Of a stretch of DNA of 64,000 nucleotides, positions 25,033-34,189 are shown piece after piece. A program made the position numbers and the translations under genes. This DNA is from VXYL01 sp965199875 (GTDB taxonomy: Bacteria > Pseudomonadota > Gammaproteobacteria > Pseudomonadales > Azotimanducaceae), in the NCBI GenBank assembly GCA_965199875.1, contig OZ241346.1, positions 2,170,001 to 2,234,000 on the forward strand, written 5' to 3'. The notes below the pieces were generated by a model that made no database searches, had not been told where the DNA came from, and saw only the letters and a list, made by a program, of their open reading frames with translations. Each line of letters begins with the position of its first letter. The first letter of the stretch is position 1.

Positions 25033-26178
25033 CTACGGCGAGGCCGCCTCGGCCAGCGCTGCCCGGGCGTCGACGTAGGCCTGCTCGGAAATGGCGTGGT
25101 AGCCGCGCACGTTGGCCAGAAACGTCTGGTAGGAAGCCAGAATGCGCTGGCTCAGTTCGTCGTCTCCAGCGGCTTCGAGCAGCACTTCGCGGGTGAGTTC
25201 CCGGAACCGGCGCAGCACGTCGTCGGGCAGACGCCGCACCTCGACGCCCTGCTCGCGCAAGGACTTCAATGCCCTGGCGTTGCGGGCGGTGAACTCGTCG
25301 AGCATGTCCTGGTTGCTGGCCCGGCAGGCGCTATCGAGAATCGCCCGCAGGTCGGCCGGCAGGCTGGCGAGCGCCTCGGCGTTGACGATGGCTTCCAAGG
25401 TGGCGCTCGGCTCGTGCCAGCCGGGGTAGTAGTACAGCTTGGCGATCCCCTGCAGGCCGAAAGCGAGGTCGTTGTAGGGGCCCACCCACTCGGTGGCGTC
25501 GATGACGCCGGTTTGCAGCGAGGTGAACAGTTCGCTGCCCGGCAAGGAAACGGCAACGCCTCCGGCGCGCTGGAAGATCTCGCCGCCGAAGCCGGGGATG
25601 CGCATCTTCAGTCCCTGGATGTCCGCCACGGAGTCGATCTCCTTGTTGAACCAGCCGGCCATCTGCGTGCCGGTGTTGCCGGCGGCGAAGGGCACGACGC
25701 CGAACGGCGCGTAGAGTTCGCGCCACAGCTCCAAGCCGCCGCCGTAGTGCAGCCAGCCGTTGGTCTCCTGGGCGTTCATGCCGAAGGGCACGGTGGCGAA
25801 CATCGCCGCCATGCGCATCTTGCCGCGCCAGTAGTAGGCGGCGCCGTGGCCCATCTCGGCAGTGCCTTGGGCGACGGCGTCGAACACCTCGAAGGCTGGC
25901 ACCAGTTCGCCCGCGGCGTAGACCTTGATCGTGAAGCGGCCGGCGGACATCGCCTGCACGGACTGCGCCAGCCGTTCCGGGGCGGTGCCCAGGGCGGGCA
26001 GATTCTTCGGCCAGGTGGTGACGAGCTTCCACTCGACGGTTGGCAGCGGCGAGGCATTGGCGAGAGCGCCTTCGTCGCTGCCGACCGGCCGCTGCCCGCA
26101 GCCCGGCAGAACGATCAGTGCCGCCACGAATGCCAAGCTGCCCAACCCCGCCAGCAGGTGGCGCGTTCGCTCGCCCAT
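25033..26178 (-). CDS. TRAP transporter substrate-binding protein, TakP/DctP type (lipoprotein)
   Basis: A 381-aa periplasmic receptor. The N-terminus ends in a lipobox (VLPGC, Cys near 27). The mature chain opens with WKLVTTWPKNLPALG and continues AGELVPAFEVFDAV and MGHGAAYYW, which is the pattern of TakP-like receptors for 2-oxo acids and related carboxylates. No TRAP permease genes (dctQM) are in the window. It starts two bases after the uvrD stop, so it rides at the end of the glmU-glmS-uvrD transcript. The apparent in-frame extension upstream is an antiparallel-frame shadow of uvrD. Confidence 0.88.
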   Translation of the reverse strand: MGERTRHLLAGLGSLAFVAALIVLPGCGQRPVGSDEGALANASPLPTVEWKLVTTWPKNLPALGTAPERLAQSVQAMSAGRFTIKVYAAGELVPAFEVFDAVAQGTAEMGHGAAYYWRGKMRMAAMFATVPFGMNAQETNGWLHYGGGLELWRELYAPFGVVPFAAGNTGTQMAGWFNKEIDSVADIQGLKMRIPGFGGEIFQRAGGVAVSLPGSELFTSLQTGVIDATEWVGPYNDLAFGLQGIAKLYYYPGWHEPSATLEAIVNAEALASLPADLRAILDSACRASNQDMLDEFTARNARALKSLREQGVEVRRLPDDVLRRFRELTREVLLEAAGDDELSQRILASYQTFLANVRGYHAISEQAYVDARAALAEAASP

Positions 26179-26180
26179 GC

Positions 26181-28394
26181 TCAACTTCCCGTTTCCAAGT
26201 TCGCGTGCGCCAGCATAAGCCACTTCGGGCCAGCGGCGGCGAAGTTGACCTGCACCCGGGTGCGGTCGCCGTGGCCTTCGGCTTCCACCACCACGCCGTC
26301 GCCGAACTTGGGATGGCGAACGAACTGGCCGATGCGCACGCCGTCTTCCTCGTCGGCGCCGTCCGCGCCGTTGCGCCGCTGCCGGCTGGCGCGAAAGGGC
26401 CTTGAGACGCTGCCGCCGACGCGAACCTCCTCCATGCACGAAGGCGGTATCTCGTCGAGAAAGCGGGAAGGCCAGTTGCGCGTGGACGCGCCGTAGATGC
26501 GCCGGGTTTCCGCGTAGGTGAGGTAGAGCTGGCGCATCGCCCGGGTGATGCCGACGTAGGCCAGACGACGCTCTTCCTCCATGCGCCCGGACTCTTCCTC
26601 GGCGCGGCGGCTTGGAAACAGCTTCTCTTCCATGCCGGCGATGAACACCAGCGGGAACTCCAGGCCCTTGGCGGAGTGCAGCGTCATCATCTGCACGGCC
26701 GGGCCGCCGCTTTGGTAGTCGCCGCTCTCCAAGGCGGCTTGGTCGAGGAACTCCGCGAGTTCCGAGACTGGGCGCTCGTCCTCCTCGCCGGCGCTTCCGT
26801 CGAGAGGAAACAGCAGCGCGTGGCTGAACTGGCGGCAGGCGTGAACCAGCTCTTCCAGGTTCTCCTTGCGGATGGCGCCGCGTTCGCCGCCTTCCCGGCC
26901 GTGGTGCTCCATCAGGCCGCTGGCGTTGACGCACTGTTCCGCGATTTCGTGCAGGGAGGCGTCGCGCACGGCTTCGGCGATGTCGTCGATCAGACGCAGG
27001 AAACCGGCGACGGAACTTGAGGCCCGCCCTTTGAGCAGACCTTCCGAGATGCCCGTCTTGGCCGCCTGCCAAAGCGACAGCTGGCGGGATCGGGCGATGT
27101 CGCGCAGGGCCTGCACGGTGACGCCGCCAATGCCCCGGGGCGGCGTGTTGACGACGCGCTCGAAGGCGACGTCGGCATGGCGCTGGCCGACCAGGCGCAT
27201 GTAGGCCAAGGCGTTGCGGATTTCGGCGCGTTCGTAGAAGCGCAGGCCGCCGTAGATGCGGTAGGGAATGTCGGCGCGCAGGAAGGCTTCCTCGATCACC
27301 CGCGACTGGGCGTTGGAGCGGTACAGCACCGCCACCTCGGGGGCGCTGCCGCCGTCGTCCATCCAGCTCTTGGCGCGATCGGCGATGAAGCGGGCTTCGT
27401 CCAGATCGTTGTAGCCGGCGTAGCAGTAGATGGGTGCGCCGTCGCCGGAATGCGTCCACAGGTTCTTGCCGAGGCGCTCGGAGTTCCTGTCGATGAGCGC
27501 GTTGGCGGCGCGCAGAATGGTGCCGGTGGAGCGGTAGTTCTGCTCCAGGCGCACGGTGCCGACGGGTTCCTCGCCGGCGAAGTCGCGCTGGAAGTGGTGG
27601 ATGTTCTCGATCCTGGCGCCGCGCCAGCCGTAGATGGACTGATCGTCGTCGCCCACCGCCCACACCTTGCCGGCGCTTCCGGCCAGCACGCGCAGCCACG
27701 CGTACTGAATGCCGTTGGTGTCCTGGAACTCGTCCACCAGCAGATGCCGGAAACGACGCTGGTAGTGTTCGAGCAGATCGGGCTTTTCCAGCCACAGTTC
27801 GTGGCTGCGCAGCAGCAGTTCGGCGAAGTCCACCAGCCCCCCCTGCCGACAAAGCTGCTCGTAGGCGGCGTAGATCCTGGCGTGGGTTTCGGCGAACAGG
27901 TCCCCGCCTTGGACGACCAAGTCCTTGGCGCGACGGCCTTCGTCCTTCTGCGCGTTGATGAACCAGGCGGCCTGGCGCGCCGGCCACTTCTGCTCGTCCA
28001 GCTGCAACTCGCGCACGACGCGCTTCACCAGCCGCAGCTGGTCCTCGGCGTCGAGGATCTGAAAGTTCTGCGGCAGCTGGGCGTCCTGCCAATGCATGCG
28101 CAGCAGCCGGTGGGCGATGCCGTGGAAGGTGCCTACCCACATCGCCCTTGCCGGCCCTTCGAGCAGCCGTTCCACCCGGCCGCGCATCTCGGCCGCGGCC
28201 TTGTTGGTGAACGTCACCGCCAGAACGCTGCTTGGCGACACCTGCTCGGCCTCCACCAGCCAGGCGATGCGATGCACCAGCACGCGGGTCTTGCCGCTGC
28301 CGGCCCCGGCGATCACCAGCAGATTGCCGAGCGGCGCCGCCACCGCTTCGCGCTGGCGGTCGTTCAAGCCTTCAAGGATGTGCGTGATGTCCAA
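26181..28394 (-). CDS. uvrD: DNA helicase II, UvrD
   Basis: A 737-aa SF1A helicase with all motifs: Walker A AGAGSGKT, TFTNKAAAEM, Walker B VDEFQDTN, GDDDQSIYGWRGA, LEQNYRST, TLHSAKGLEFPLV and YVGITRAMRQLYL. It unwinds DNA in nucleotide-excision and mismatch repair. Alignment with the E. coli start places TTG 28394 (LDITHILEGLN) as first codon; a GTG at 28448 overlapping the glmS stop (GTGA) is the alternative and would add 18 residues. The C-terminal tudor-like region (GDGVVVEAEG) is present. Confidence 0.95.
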   Translation of the reverse strand: MDITHILEGLNDRQREAVAAPLGNLLVIAGAGSGKTRVLVHRIAWLVEAEQVSPSSVLAVTFTNKAAAEMRGRVERLLEGPARAMWVGTFHGIAHRLLRMHWQDAQLPQNFQILDAEDQLRLVKRVVRELQLDEQKWPARQAAWFINAQKDEGRRAKDLVVQGGDLFAETHARIYAAYEQLCRQGGLVDFAELLLRSHELWLEKPDLLEHYQRRFRHLLVDEFQDTNGIQYAWLRVLAGSAGKVWAVGDDDQSIYGWRGARIENIHHFQRDFAGEEPVGTVRLEQNYRSTGTILRAANALIDRNSERLGKNLWTHSGDGAPIYCYAGYNDLDEARFIADRAKSWMDDGGSAPEVAVLYRSNAQSRVIEEAFLRADIPYRIYGGLRFYERAEIRNALAYMRLVGQRHADVAFERVVNTPPRGIGGVTVQALRDIARSRQLSLWQAAKTGISEGLLKGRASSSVAGFLRLIDDIAEAVRDASLHEIAEQCVNASGLMEHHGREGGERGAIRKENLEELVHACRQFSHALLFPLDGSAGEEDERPVSELAEFLDQAALESGDYQSGGPAVQMMTLHSAKGLEFPLVFIAGMEEKLFPSRRAEEESGRMEEERRLAYVGITRAMRQLYLTYAETRRIYGASTRNWPSRFLDEIPPSCMEEVRVGGSVSRPFRASRQRRNGADGADEEDGVRIGQFVRHPKFGDGVVVEAEGHGDRTRVQVNFAAAGPKWLMLAHANLETGS

Positions 28395-28444
28395 GTTCTT
28401 GCTGGCCGCGTGCTGGATGGTTGAACAGCATGATAGCCCGTGTT

Positions 28445-30280
28445 TCACTCGACGGTCACGGATTTCGCCAGATTGCGCGGCTGGTCGACGTCCGTGCCTT
28501 TCAGCACCGCCGTGTGGTAGGCAAGCAGTTGCAGCGGCACGGTGAAAACCACCGGCGCCAGCAGCCGGTGGACCGTCGGAACTTCGATCACCGTCACCCC
28601 TTCGGCGTCGGCGATGCCGGCCTCGGCGTCGGCGAAGACGTACAGCTGGCCGCCTCGGGCGCGCACCTCCTCCAGGTTCGACTGCACCTTCTTCACCAGT
28701 TCTCCCCCCGGCGCCACCGCCACCACCGGCATGTCCTCGTCCACCAGCGCCAGCGGGCCGTGCTTCAGTTCCCCGGCCGGGTAGCCCTCGGCATGGATGT
28801 AGGAAATCTCCTTCAGCTTCAGGGCGCCCTCCAGGGCCACCGGATAGTGGGCGCCGCGGCCGAGGAACAAAGCGTGGTGGCGGTGCATGAACCGCACCGC
28901 CAGGCGGCGGATGCGACCGTCAAGGGCCAACGCCTGCTGCACGGCGTCCGGCAGTTCGCGCAGGGCGTCCACCAGTTCCCGTTCGACGGCGGCGGAGAGG
29001 CCGGTGCGCCTCGCCAGCAGGATCGCCAGCATCATCAGCACGGCCAGCTGGGTGGTGAACGCCTTGGTGGAGGCGACGCAGATCTCGGCGCCGGCCTCGG
29101 TGGGAAAGGCGATGTCCGACTCGCGCACCTGGGTGCTGGTGTTGACGTTGCAGACCGTCAGCGTGTGGGCGAAGCCAGCGCTTTGGGCGATGTCGTGGGC
29201 CGCCAGCGTGTCCGCGGTTTCGCCGGACTGCGAGATGGTGACGAACAAGCCCCCGGGCGGCGTTACGAACCGGCGGTAGCGGAACTCCGAGGCGATCTCC
29301 ACGTTGCAGGGGATGCCGGCCAGCTCTTCGATCCAGTAGCGGGCGATGCAGCCGGCGTAGTAGGCCGTGCCGCAGGCGGCAATGGTGACGGCCCTGGTGG
29401 CATCGAGCACCGGCTTGACGTCGATGCCGAACGCCTGTTCCAGCACCCGGTTTCTTCCCAGCCGGCCCTCCAGGGTGTTGCGTATGGCGGCGGGCTGTTC
29501 GTGGATTTCCTTCTCCATGTAGTGCCGGTACTTGCCCTTCTCCGTGGCGCTGCCGTCCTGGCGCACGCGCACGGTGGCGCGCACCACGGAGCGGTTGTCG
29601 GCGCTCCAGACGTTGATGCTGTCCGGGCGCAAGTCCACCAGGTCGCCCTGCTCCAAGTAGATGAAGCGATCGGTGACGGCGCGCAGCGCCAAGGCGTCCG
29701 AGGCGATGAAGTTCTCGCCGATGCCGACGCCGACCACCAGCGGGCTGCCGGCCCGGGCGGCGACGATGCGGTGCGGATCGTCCTTGGCAACGACGCCGAG
29801 CGCGTAGGCGCCGTCCAGCCGCTGCACCGCCTTCAGCACCGCCTCGAACAGATCCTGTTCCTCCTCAAAGCAGCGCTCCACCAAGTGCGCCACGACTTCG
29901 GAATCCGTGCGCGACTCGAAGACGAAGCCGTCCAGCCGCAGTTCGTCGCGCAGCTCCTCGAAGTTCTCGATGATGCCGTTGTGGACCAGGCCGACCCGGC
30001 CCCGGGAAAGGTGCGGATGCGCGTTCTCCACCGCTGGAGGGCCGTGGGTTGCCCAGCGGGTGTGGGCGATGCCGGTGTGCCCGCGCAGCGGCTCTTCCTT
30101 GAGACGCGCTGCCAGTTCCTTGACCCGCCCGACGGTGCGCTGGCGGGCAATGGAATCCGTGCCGTTGGCGGTCACCGCGATGCCGGCGGAGTCGTAGCCG
30201 CGGTATTCCAGCCGTTGCAGCCCTTCGAGAAGAATGGCCGGCACGTCCCGCCCCGCCACTGCGCCGACGATGCCGCACAT
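28445..30280 (-). CDS. glmS: Glutamine--fructose-6-phosphate aminotransferase (isomerizing)
   Basis: A 611-aa enzyme of normal length. It starts MCGIVGAV, so the catalytic Cys is exposed after Met removal. The N-terminal glutaminase domain includes HTRWATHG. Two SIS sugar-isomerase domains follow (TISQSGETADTL, then RGAHYPVALEGALKLKEISY), and it ends in the conserved KSVTVE. It makes glucosamine-6-phosphate, the first step toward UDP-GlcNAc for peptidoglycan and LPS. It begins 3 bases after glmU. Confidence 0.97.
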   Translation of the reverse strand: MCGIVGAVAGRDVPAILLEGLQRLEYRGYDSAGIAVTANGTDSIARQRTVGRVKELAARLKEEPLRGHTGIAHTRWATHGPPAVENAHPHLSRGRVGLVHNGIIENFEELRDELRLDGFVFESRTDSEVVAHLVERCFEEEQDLFEAVLKAVQRLDGAYALGVVAKDDPHRIVAARAGSPLVVGVGIGENFIASDALALRAVTDRFIYLEQGDLVDLRPDSINVWSADNRSVVRATVRVRQDGSATEKGKYRHYMEKEIHEQPAAIRNTLEGRLGRNRVLEQAFGIDVKPVLDATRAVTIAACGTAYYAGCIARYWIEELAGIPCNVEIASEFRYRRFVTPPGGLFVTISQSGETADTLAAHDIAQSAGFAHTLTVCNVNTSTQVRESDIAFPTEAGAEICVASTKAFTTQLAVLMMLAILLARRTGLSAAVERELVDALRELPDAVQQALALDGRIRRLAVRFMHRHHALFLGRGAHYPVALEGALKLKEISYIHAEGYPAGELKHGPLALVDEDMPVVAVAPGGELVKKVQSNLEEVRARGGQLYVFADAEAGIADAEGVTVIEVPTVHRLLAPVVFTVPLQLLAYHTAVLKGTDVDQPRNLAKSVTVE

Positions 30281-30283
30281 CGC

Positions 30284-31657
30284 TCAACGGCCCTCGCGCC
30301 GTTTGGCTGGCGGCGTCCAGCCCTGGATGTTGCGCTGCCGAGCGCGGCCGACGGCGAGTTCGCTGCGCTTCACCGGCGTGGTGATGGTGGAACCGGCGCC
30401 GACGTAGGCTTCGTCCTCGATCGCCAGCGGCGCCACCAGCGTGGCATTGGTGCCAACGAAGACGCCGTCGCCGATTTCCGTGCGGTGCTTGTCGACGCCA
30501 TCGTAGTTGCAGGTGATCGCCCCAGCGCCGATGTTGCATCCAGCGCCCACTGTGGCGTCGCCCAGATAGGCCAGGTGGTTTGCCTTGCTGCCAGCGCCCA
30601 GTTCGGCCTGCTTGGTCTCCACGAAGTTGCCGATGTGAACGTCCGCGGCAAGCACCGTGCCGGGGCGCAGTCGGGCGTAGGGGCCAACACGACAACCGGG
30701 GCCGATGGTCGCGCCGTCGATGCAGCACATCGGCCGTATCTCGGCGCCGTCGCCAATGCGCGCATCGCGGACGATGCTGCCAGCGCCGATGCGCACGCCT
30801 TCGCCGAGCACCACGTCGCCTTCCAGCACCACGTTGACGTCGATGCAGCAATCCACGCCGGCGCTGACCCGGCCGCGGATGTCCAGCCGCTCAGGGTCCA
30901 AGAGCGCCACTCCGGCGGCCATCAGCGCCGCCGCCTGCTGGCGCTGGAAGTGCCGCTCCAGCCGCGCAAGCTGGCTGCGATCGTTGATGCCGAGGGCGGC
31001 TGCGCCGTTGCCAGCGCGAACGCCGGTGATCTTCACGCCGCGCTCTGCCGCGAGTGCCACGACGTCGGTCAGGTAGAGCTCGCCCTGGGCGTTGTTCGGC
31101 GTCAGCGCCTGCAACAACTCCGCCAAGAGCGCCCTCGGCGCGGCCAAGGTGCCGGCGTTCACCTCGCCGATGGCCAGCTGATCGCTCGTGGCGTCGCTCT
31201 CCTCGACGATGCCGACGACCTGCCCGCCGCGACGCAGTATCCGCCCGCCGAAACCGTTTGGCTGCGCCAGCTGCGCGCCGACCAGCGCAAGCCCTTGCCG
31301 GCCGGCCGCCACGCAGTCGCGCAGCGTCTGCTGCTCGATCAGCGGCACGTCTCCGAGCAGCACCAGAACGAGGGCGTTCTCGGCGACGTGGGGAAGCGCC
31401 TGCAGAACGGCATGGCCGGTACCCAAGCGCGGTTCCTGATGCACCCAGGAAATGTCGGAGCGATCGGCGAAGCAAGCGGTTACTTCGCTGGCACTGGCAC
31501 CGACCACGACGTGTACCCGGTCGGCTTCCACATGCGCCGCCGCATCCAAGACATGCGCCAAAATCGGTCGGCCAGCCAGCGGCTGCAACACCTTCGGAAG
31601 CCGCGAGCGCATCCGCGTTCCTGCGCCGGCGGCCAGTACGATTACCTCCAACCTCAT
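30284..31657 (-). CDS. glmU: Bifunctional UDP-GlcNAc pyrophosphorylase / glucosamine-1-phosphate acetyltransferase
   Basis: A 457-aa protein. The N-terminal nucleotidyltransferase has LAAGAGTRMRS and LPKVLQP. The C-terminal left-handed beta-helix is formed by hexapeptide repeats and contains NFVETKQAELG, KANHLAYLGDA and NYDGVDKH of the acetyltransferase site. It performs the last two steps to UDP-GlcNAc. It is the first gene of the glmU-glmS-uvrD run and has a TATAAT box 33 bases upstream. Confidence 0.97.
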   Translation of the reverse strand: MRLEVIVLAAGAGTRMRSRLPKVLQPLAGRPILAHVLDAAAHVEADRVHVVVGASASEVTACFADRSDISWVHQEPRLGTGHAVLQALPHVAENALVLVLLGDVPLIEQQTLRDCVAAGRQGLALVGAQLAQPNGFGGRILRRGGQVVGIVEESDATSDQLAIGEVNAGTLAAPRALLAELLQALTPNNAQGELYLTDVVALAAERGVKITGVRAGNGAAALGINDRSQLARLERHFQRQQAAALMAAGVALLDPERLDIRGRVSAGVDCCIDVNVVLEGDVVLGEGVRIGAGSIVRDARIGDGAEIRPMCCIDGATIGPGCRVGPYARLRPGTVLAADVHIGNFVETKQAELGAGSKANHLAYLGDATVGAGCNIGAGAITCNYDGVDKHRTEIGDGVFVGTNATLVAPLAIEDEAYVGAGSTITTPVKRSELAVGRARQRNIQGWTPPAKRREGR

Positions 31658-31689
31658 GGGGTGCGCTTAGTCCCGTGGCAAACGTTGCT

Positions 31690-31695
31690 ATTATA
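31690..31695 (-). promoter_or_regulatory. Candidate -10 box for the glmU operon
   Basis: The minus strand has a perfect TATAAT, 32 bases from the glmU ATG. No good -35 hexamer stands 16-18 bases upstream, so strength and exact use are uncertain. Confidence 0.45.
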
Positions 31696-31930
31696 GAGAC
31701 GCCCACCGTCGCCCGTGCGTTCATTGTGTCGCTTGGTGCGGGGCAACTCGCAAGTCGGTAGTCGCCGCGCGGTACTCGCGCCAGCGAGTCTGGCGATGCG
31801 GCCTTCCCAATCGCAGGTTGAACAAGCCGTCCAGCCGGGCGGGGCGCGGATGTCCGTCCAGACCCGGCAGCTCGAACGTTCGGCAGCCCGATGTGGCACC
31901 AGCTTTGACAGCCGGGAGGGCTCAGATGAG

Positions 31931-31978
31931 GCGCAGGCTGCCGTCACTTTCAGCGATCTCGCACATGCCGAAAGGCCG
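31931..31978 (+). repeat. Dispersed intergenic repeat, copy A
   Basis: Reads GGCTGCCGTC, a short spacer, a 22-base block TTCAGCGATCTCGCACATGC plus CG (31949-31970), then GGCCG. The same order occurs on the minus strand at 54015-54067, with differences only in the spacers. Both copies are intergenic and upstream of divergent genes. Confidence 0.65.
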
Positions 31979-32020
31979 ATGTCGCTGCGACTCCGAAACC
32001 GGACCGTCCATGCTGGCGGC

Positions 32021-33061
32021 ATGTACGAAGACGAGATCGGTCGCGTTGCTTTCGACGAACCGGACATGGTGCGGTACCTGCTCGCCCTGCTGCCGGCGGA
32101 CGCCGTGGCCGGGCTGGACACGCGGTGCCTGCGCCGGCTGCCCACCGAACGCATCGGACGCGGCGCCCGCCGGCGCGTGGCGGACATGGCCTGGGCCGTC
32201 GGCGCGCCGACGCCCGAGCGCCCGGACGCCGAGGCGCTTGTGGTCATTGAGTTCCAGTCTGCGCCCCATGCCCGCATGGCGCTGCGCATGGAGACCTACG
32301 TGGCGCTGCTGCGCCAGGACATGGCGGACGAACTGCCGGCCGCCGCCGGGCTGCCGCCCGTGCTGCCGGTGCTGGTCTACACCGGCGACCGCCGGTGGCG
32401 GCCGGCGGGGCTGCGGCAGCTGACCGCCCCGGTTCCGGCCGGGCTGCGGCGCTGGCAGCCGGAGCTGGAGATGCTTCCGGTTGACGCGGCGGCGCTGAGC
32501 GCGGAGGATGGCCGCGTCAACCCGGCCGCGGCGCTGCTGCGCCTGCAGCGCTGCCGGCTCCCGGCGCAGCTGCCGGGGCTGACCGCGGCGCTGTTCGGCG
32601 CCCTGCGGCGGGAAGGTATGGAGCTGCTCGCCGAGCGGCTGTCGGAGGTGCTGATGCGCATGCTGGTGGAGCGCTTCGGCGGCGACGAGACGGGCGAGCG
32701 GCACGAACGGGAACTGCGGCTGGCGCTGCGCAACATGGAGGAACCGGCGATGCTGGCGGAAAGAGTGACGCAATGGCGCCAGGAGGCGCTCGACGAGGGC
32801 AGGAGGCTGGGCGTCTCCGAGGGCAGGAGGCTGGGAGTCTCCGAAGGCATGTCGCACGAGCGGGCGCTGTTGCGGCGCTTGGCGGCGCGTCGGTTCGGCG
32901 TTGCGACGGGTGATGCGCTGGCGGCGCTGCTGGCGAACGAGGAGGACGTCGAACGGCTCGCGGAAGTGGGCGATCTGGTGGTCGACTGCCCGAGCGGGGA
33001 GGATCTGCTGCGGCGCGGCAGAGGTCTGCTCAACGGCGACCTGGAACGGCATCCACATTGA
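32021..33061 (+). CDS. Rpn family recombination-promoting nuclease-like protein (PD-(D/E)xK, DUF4351-like)
   Basis: A 346-aa protein. The N-terminal half carries a PD-(D/E)xK-type core (ADMAWAVG, then ALVVIEFQSAP), as in Rpn/PDDEXK transposase-like nucleases. The C-terminal half is a helical DUF4351-like region with a tandem 8-residue duplication (GRRLGVSE twice). Relatives nick or cut DNA and promote RecA-independent recombination; several may act in phage defence. The start is taken as ATG 32021, where family similarity begins. Confidence 0.75.
   Translation: MYEDEIGRVAFDEPDMVRYLLALLPADAVAGLDTRCLRRLPTERIGRGARRRVADMAWAVGAPTPERPDAEALVVIEFQSAPHARMALRMETYVALLRQDMADELPAAAGLPPVLPVLVYTGDRRWRPAGLRQLTAPVPAGLRRWQPELEMLPVDAAALSAEDGRVNPAAALLRLQRCRLPAQLPGLTAALFGALRREGMELLAERLSEVLMRMLVERFGGDETGERHERELRLALRNMEEPAMLAERVTQWRQEALDEGRRLGVSEGRRLGVSEGMSHERALLRRLAARRFGVATGDALAALLANEEDVERLAEVGDLVVDCPSGEDLLRRGRGLLNGDLERHPH
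32795..32842 (+). repeat. Tandem 24-bp duplication inside the Rpn-type gene
   Basis: Two adjacent 24-base units (32795-32818 and 32819-32842) differ at one base (GGCGTC versus GGAGTC) and keep the reading frame. They encode EGRRLGVS twice. Copy number could change by slippage without frameshift. Confidence 0.85.
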
Positions 33062-33256
33062 ACATGCCGATTAGCGGCGGAGGAGGAGGCTGCAACGAGC
33101 GGAGACTCGCGGCTGCGAGCAGCGTCCCACGTTGGTTTCGCAGCCTCGAGTGTCTGGGGCGCAGCCTTGCTGACGCGTCCATAGCGCCATCGCATCGGTG
33201 ATCACGGACCGACGGGCTTGTCGCCACCACTTAGTGTTCCGAGATTCAAGACGTCC

Positions 33257-34189
33257 ATGGCCGTGCCTAGACCGCCAGCCGATGCGCCCATCACCAAGGC
33301 GGTTATTGCCGCCGCTGGCACGGGCACCCGCTTTCTGCCGGCCACCAAGGCGATTCCGAAGGAGATGATCCCGCTGATCGATCGGCCCATCATCCAGTAC
33401 GTCGTCGAAGAGCTGGCGGCGAGCGGCGTTCGCGACGTGGTGTTCGTCAGCCGCTGGGACAAGAAAGTCCTTGAGGACCACTTCGATCTGCACCCCACCT
33501 TGGAAGACGCGCTGGCCGTTTCCGGCAAGGAACGCCACTTGGCCGAGACGCGCCGCGCCAGCGAGCTGGTGAACGCCGTCTACATCCGCCAGCGCGGGCC
33601 CTACGGCAACGGCACGCCGGCACTGAACGCGGCGCCGCTGGTGGCGGGGGATCCGTTCGTCTATGCGTTCGGCGACGACCTGGTGCATTGCCAGCCGCCG
33701 TTCGCGCAACAGTTGATCGACCAGTATCGAAAGACGCCGGGCGTCATCCTCGGGGTGCAGGAAGTCGACCCTGCCGAAGTGCCCAGCTACGGCATGGTCG
33801 AGACGGACGACAGCGGGCGCGTGACGCGGATCGTGGAGAAGCCCGCGCCATCCGCGGTGACCTCCAACCTCGTCGGTTTCGGGCGCTACGTCCTGCCCGG
33901 CGAGATCATCGACTCTCTCGCCCAGCTGCCGCTGGGCCGGGACGGCGAACTGTGGCTGATGGACGCCATCGACGCCTACATGAAGGATGGCGGCCACGTC
34001 TACGCCTGTCCGGTTCGAGGCGGGCGCTGGCTGACCACCGGCGACCCGGTGAACTACCTCGAAGCGCTGTTCCACTACGGCCTGCGCCGGGACGACCTGA
34101 AGGGCGACCTGGAACGCATCCTGCGGCGTGTCGTGCGCGAGCTGGACGCCGACGACGACCCCTCCGCTTCGCTGCAAGATCCTCCATGA
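33257..34189 (+). CDS. galU: UTP--glucose-1-phosphate uridylyltransferase
   Basis: A 310-aa nucleotidyltransferase. The N-terminal motif AAAGTGTRFLPATKAIPKEM binds the nucleotide, followed by FVYAFGDD and EVDPAEVPSYGMVE. It makes UDP-glucose for LPS, capsule and trehalose pathways. ATG 33257 gives the usual GalU N-terminus. The stop overlaps the start of the PQQ dehydrogenase gene (ATGA), so the two are coupled. Confidence 0.95.
   Translation: MAVPRPPADAPITKAVIAAAGTGTRFLPATKAIPKEMIPLIDRPIIQYVVEELAASGVRDVVFVSRWDKKVLEDHFDLHPTLEDALAVSGKERHLAETRRASELVNAVYIRQRGPYGNGTPALNAAPLVAGDPFVYAFGDDLVHCQPPFAQQLIDQYRKTPGVILGVQEVDPAEVPSYGMVETDDSGRVTRIVEKPAPSAVTSNLVGFGRYVLPGEIIDSLAQLPLGRDGELWLMDAIDAYMKDGGHVYACPVRGGRWLTTGDPVNYLEALFHYGLRRDDLKGDLERILRRVVRELDADDDPSASLQDPP

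Larger units (their letters stand above)
31658..32020 (+). other. Divergent intergenic region with promoter and dispersed repeat
   Basis: There are 363 bases between glmU (minus) and the Rpn-type nuclease (plus). It holds the glmU -10 box and copy A of a dispersed repeat (31931-31978). An open frame runs through it into the nuclease but looks non-coding before ATG 32021. Confidence 0.5.

Noticed and set aside
25033..28140. An apparent 1035-aa fusion of a TRAP receptor with an N-terminal extension.
   Set aside because: The first 650 residues are an alternative-frame reading of uvrD, rich in Arg/Ala and lacking any domain; the receptor starts at 26178 with a lipoprotein signal.
28421..31696. 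A 1091-aa plus-strand open frame.
   Set aside because: It is antisense to glmS and glmU, which have full family signatures; long antisense frames are expected at this G+C content.
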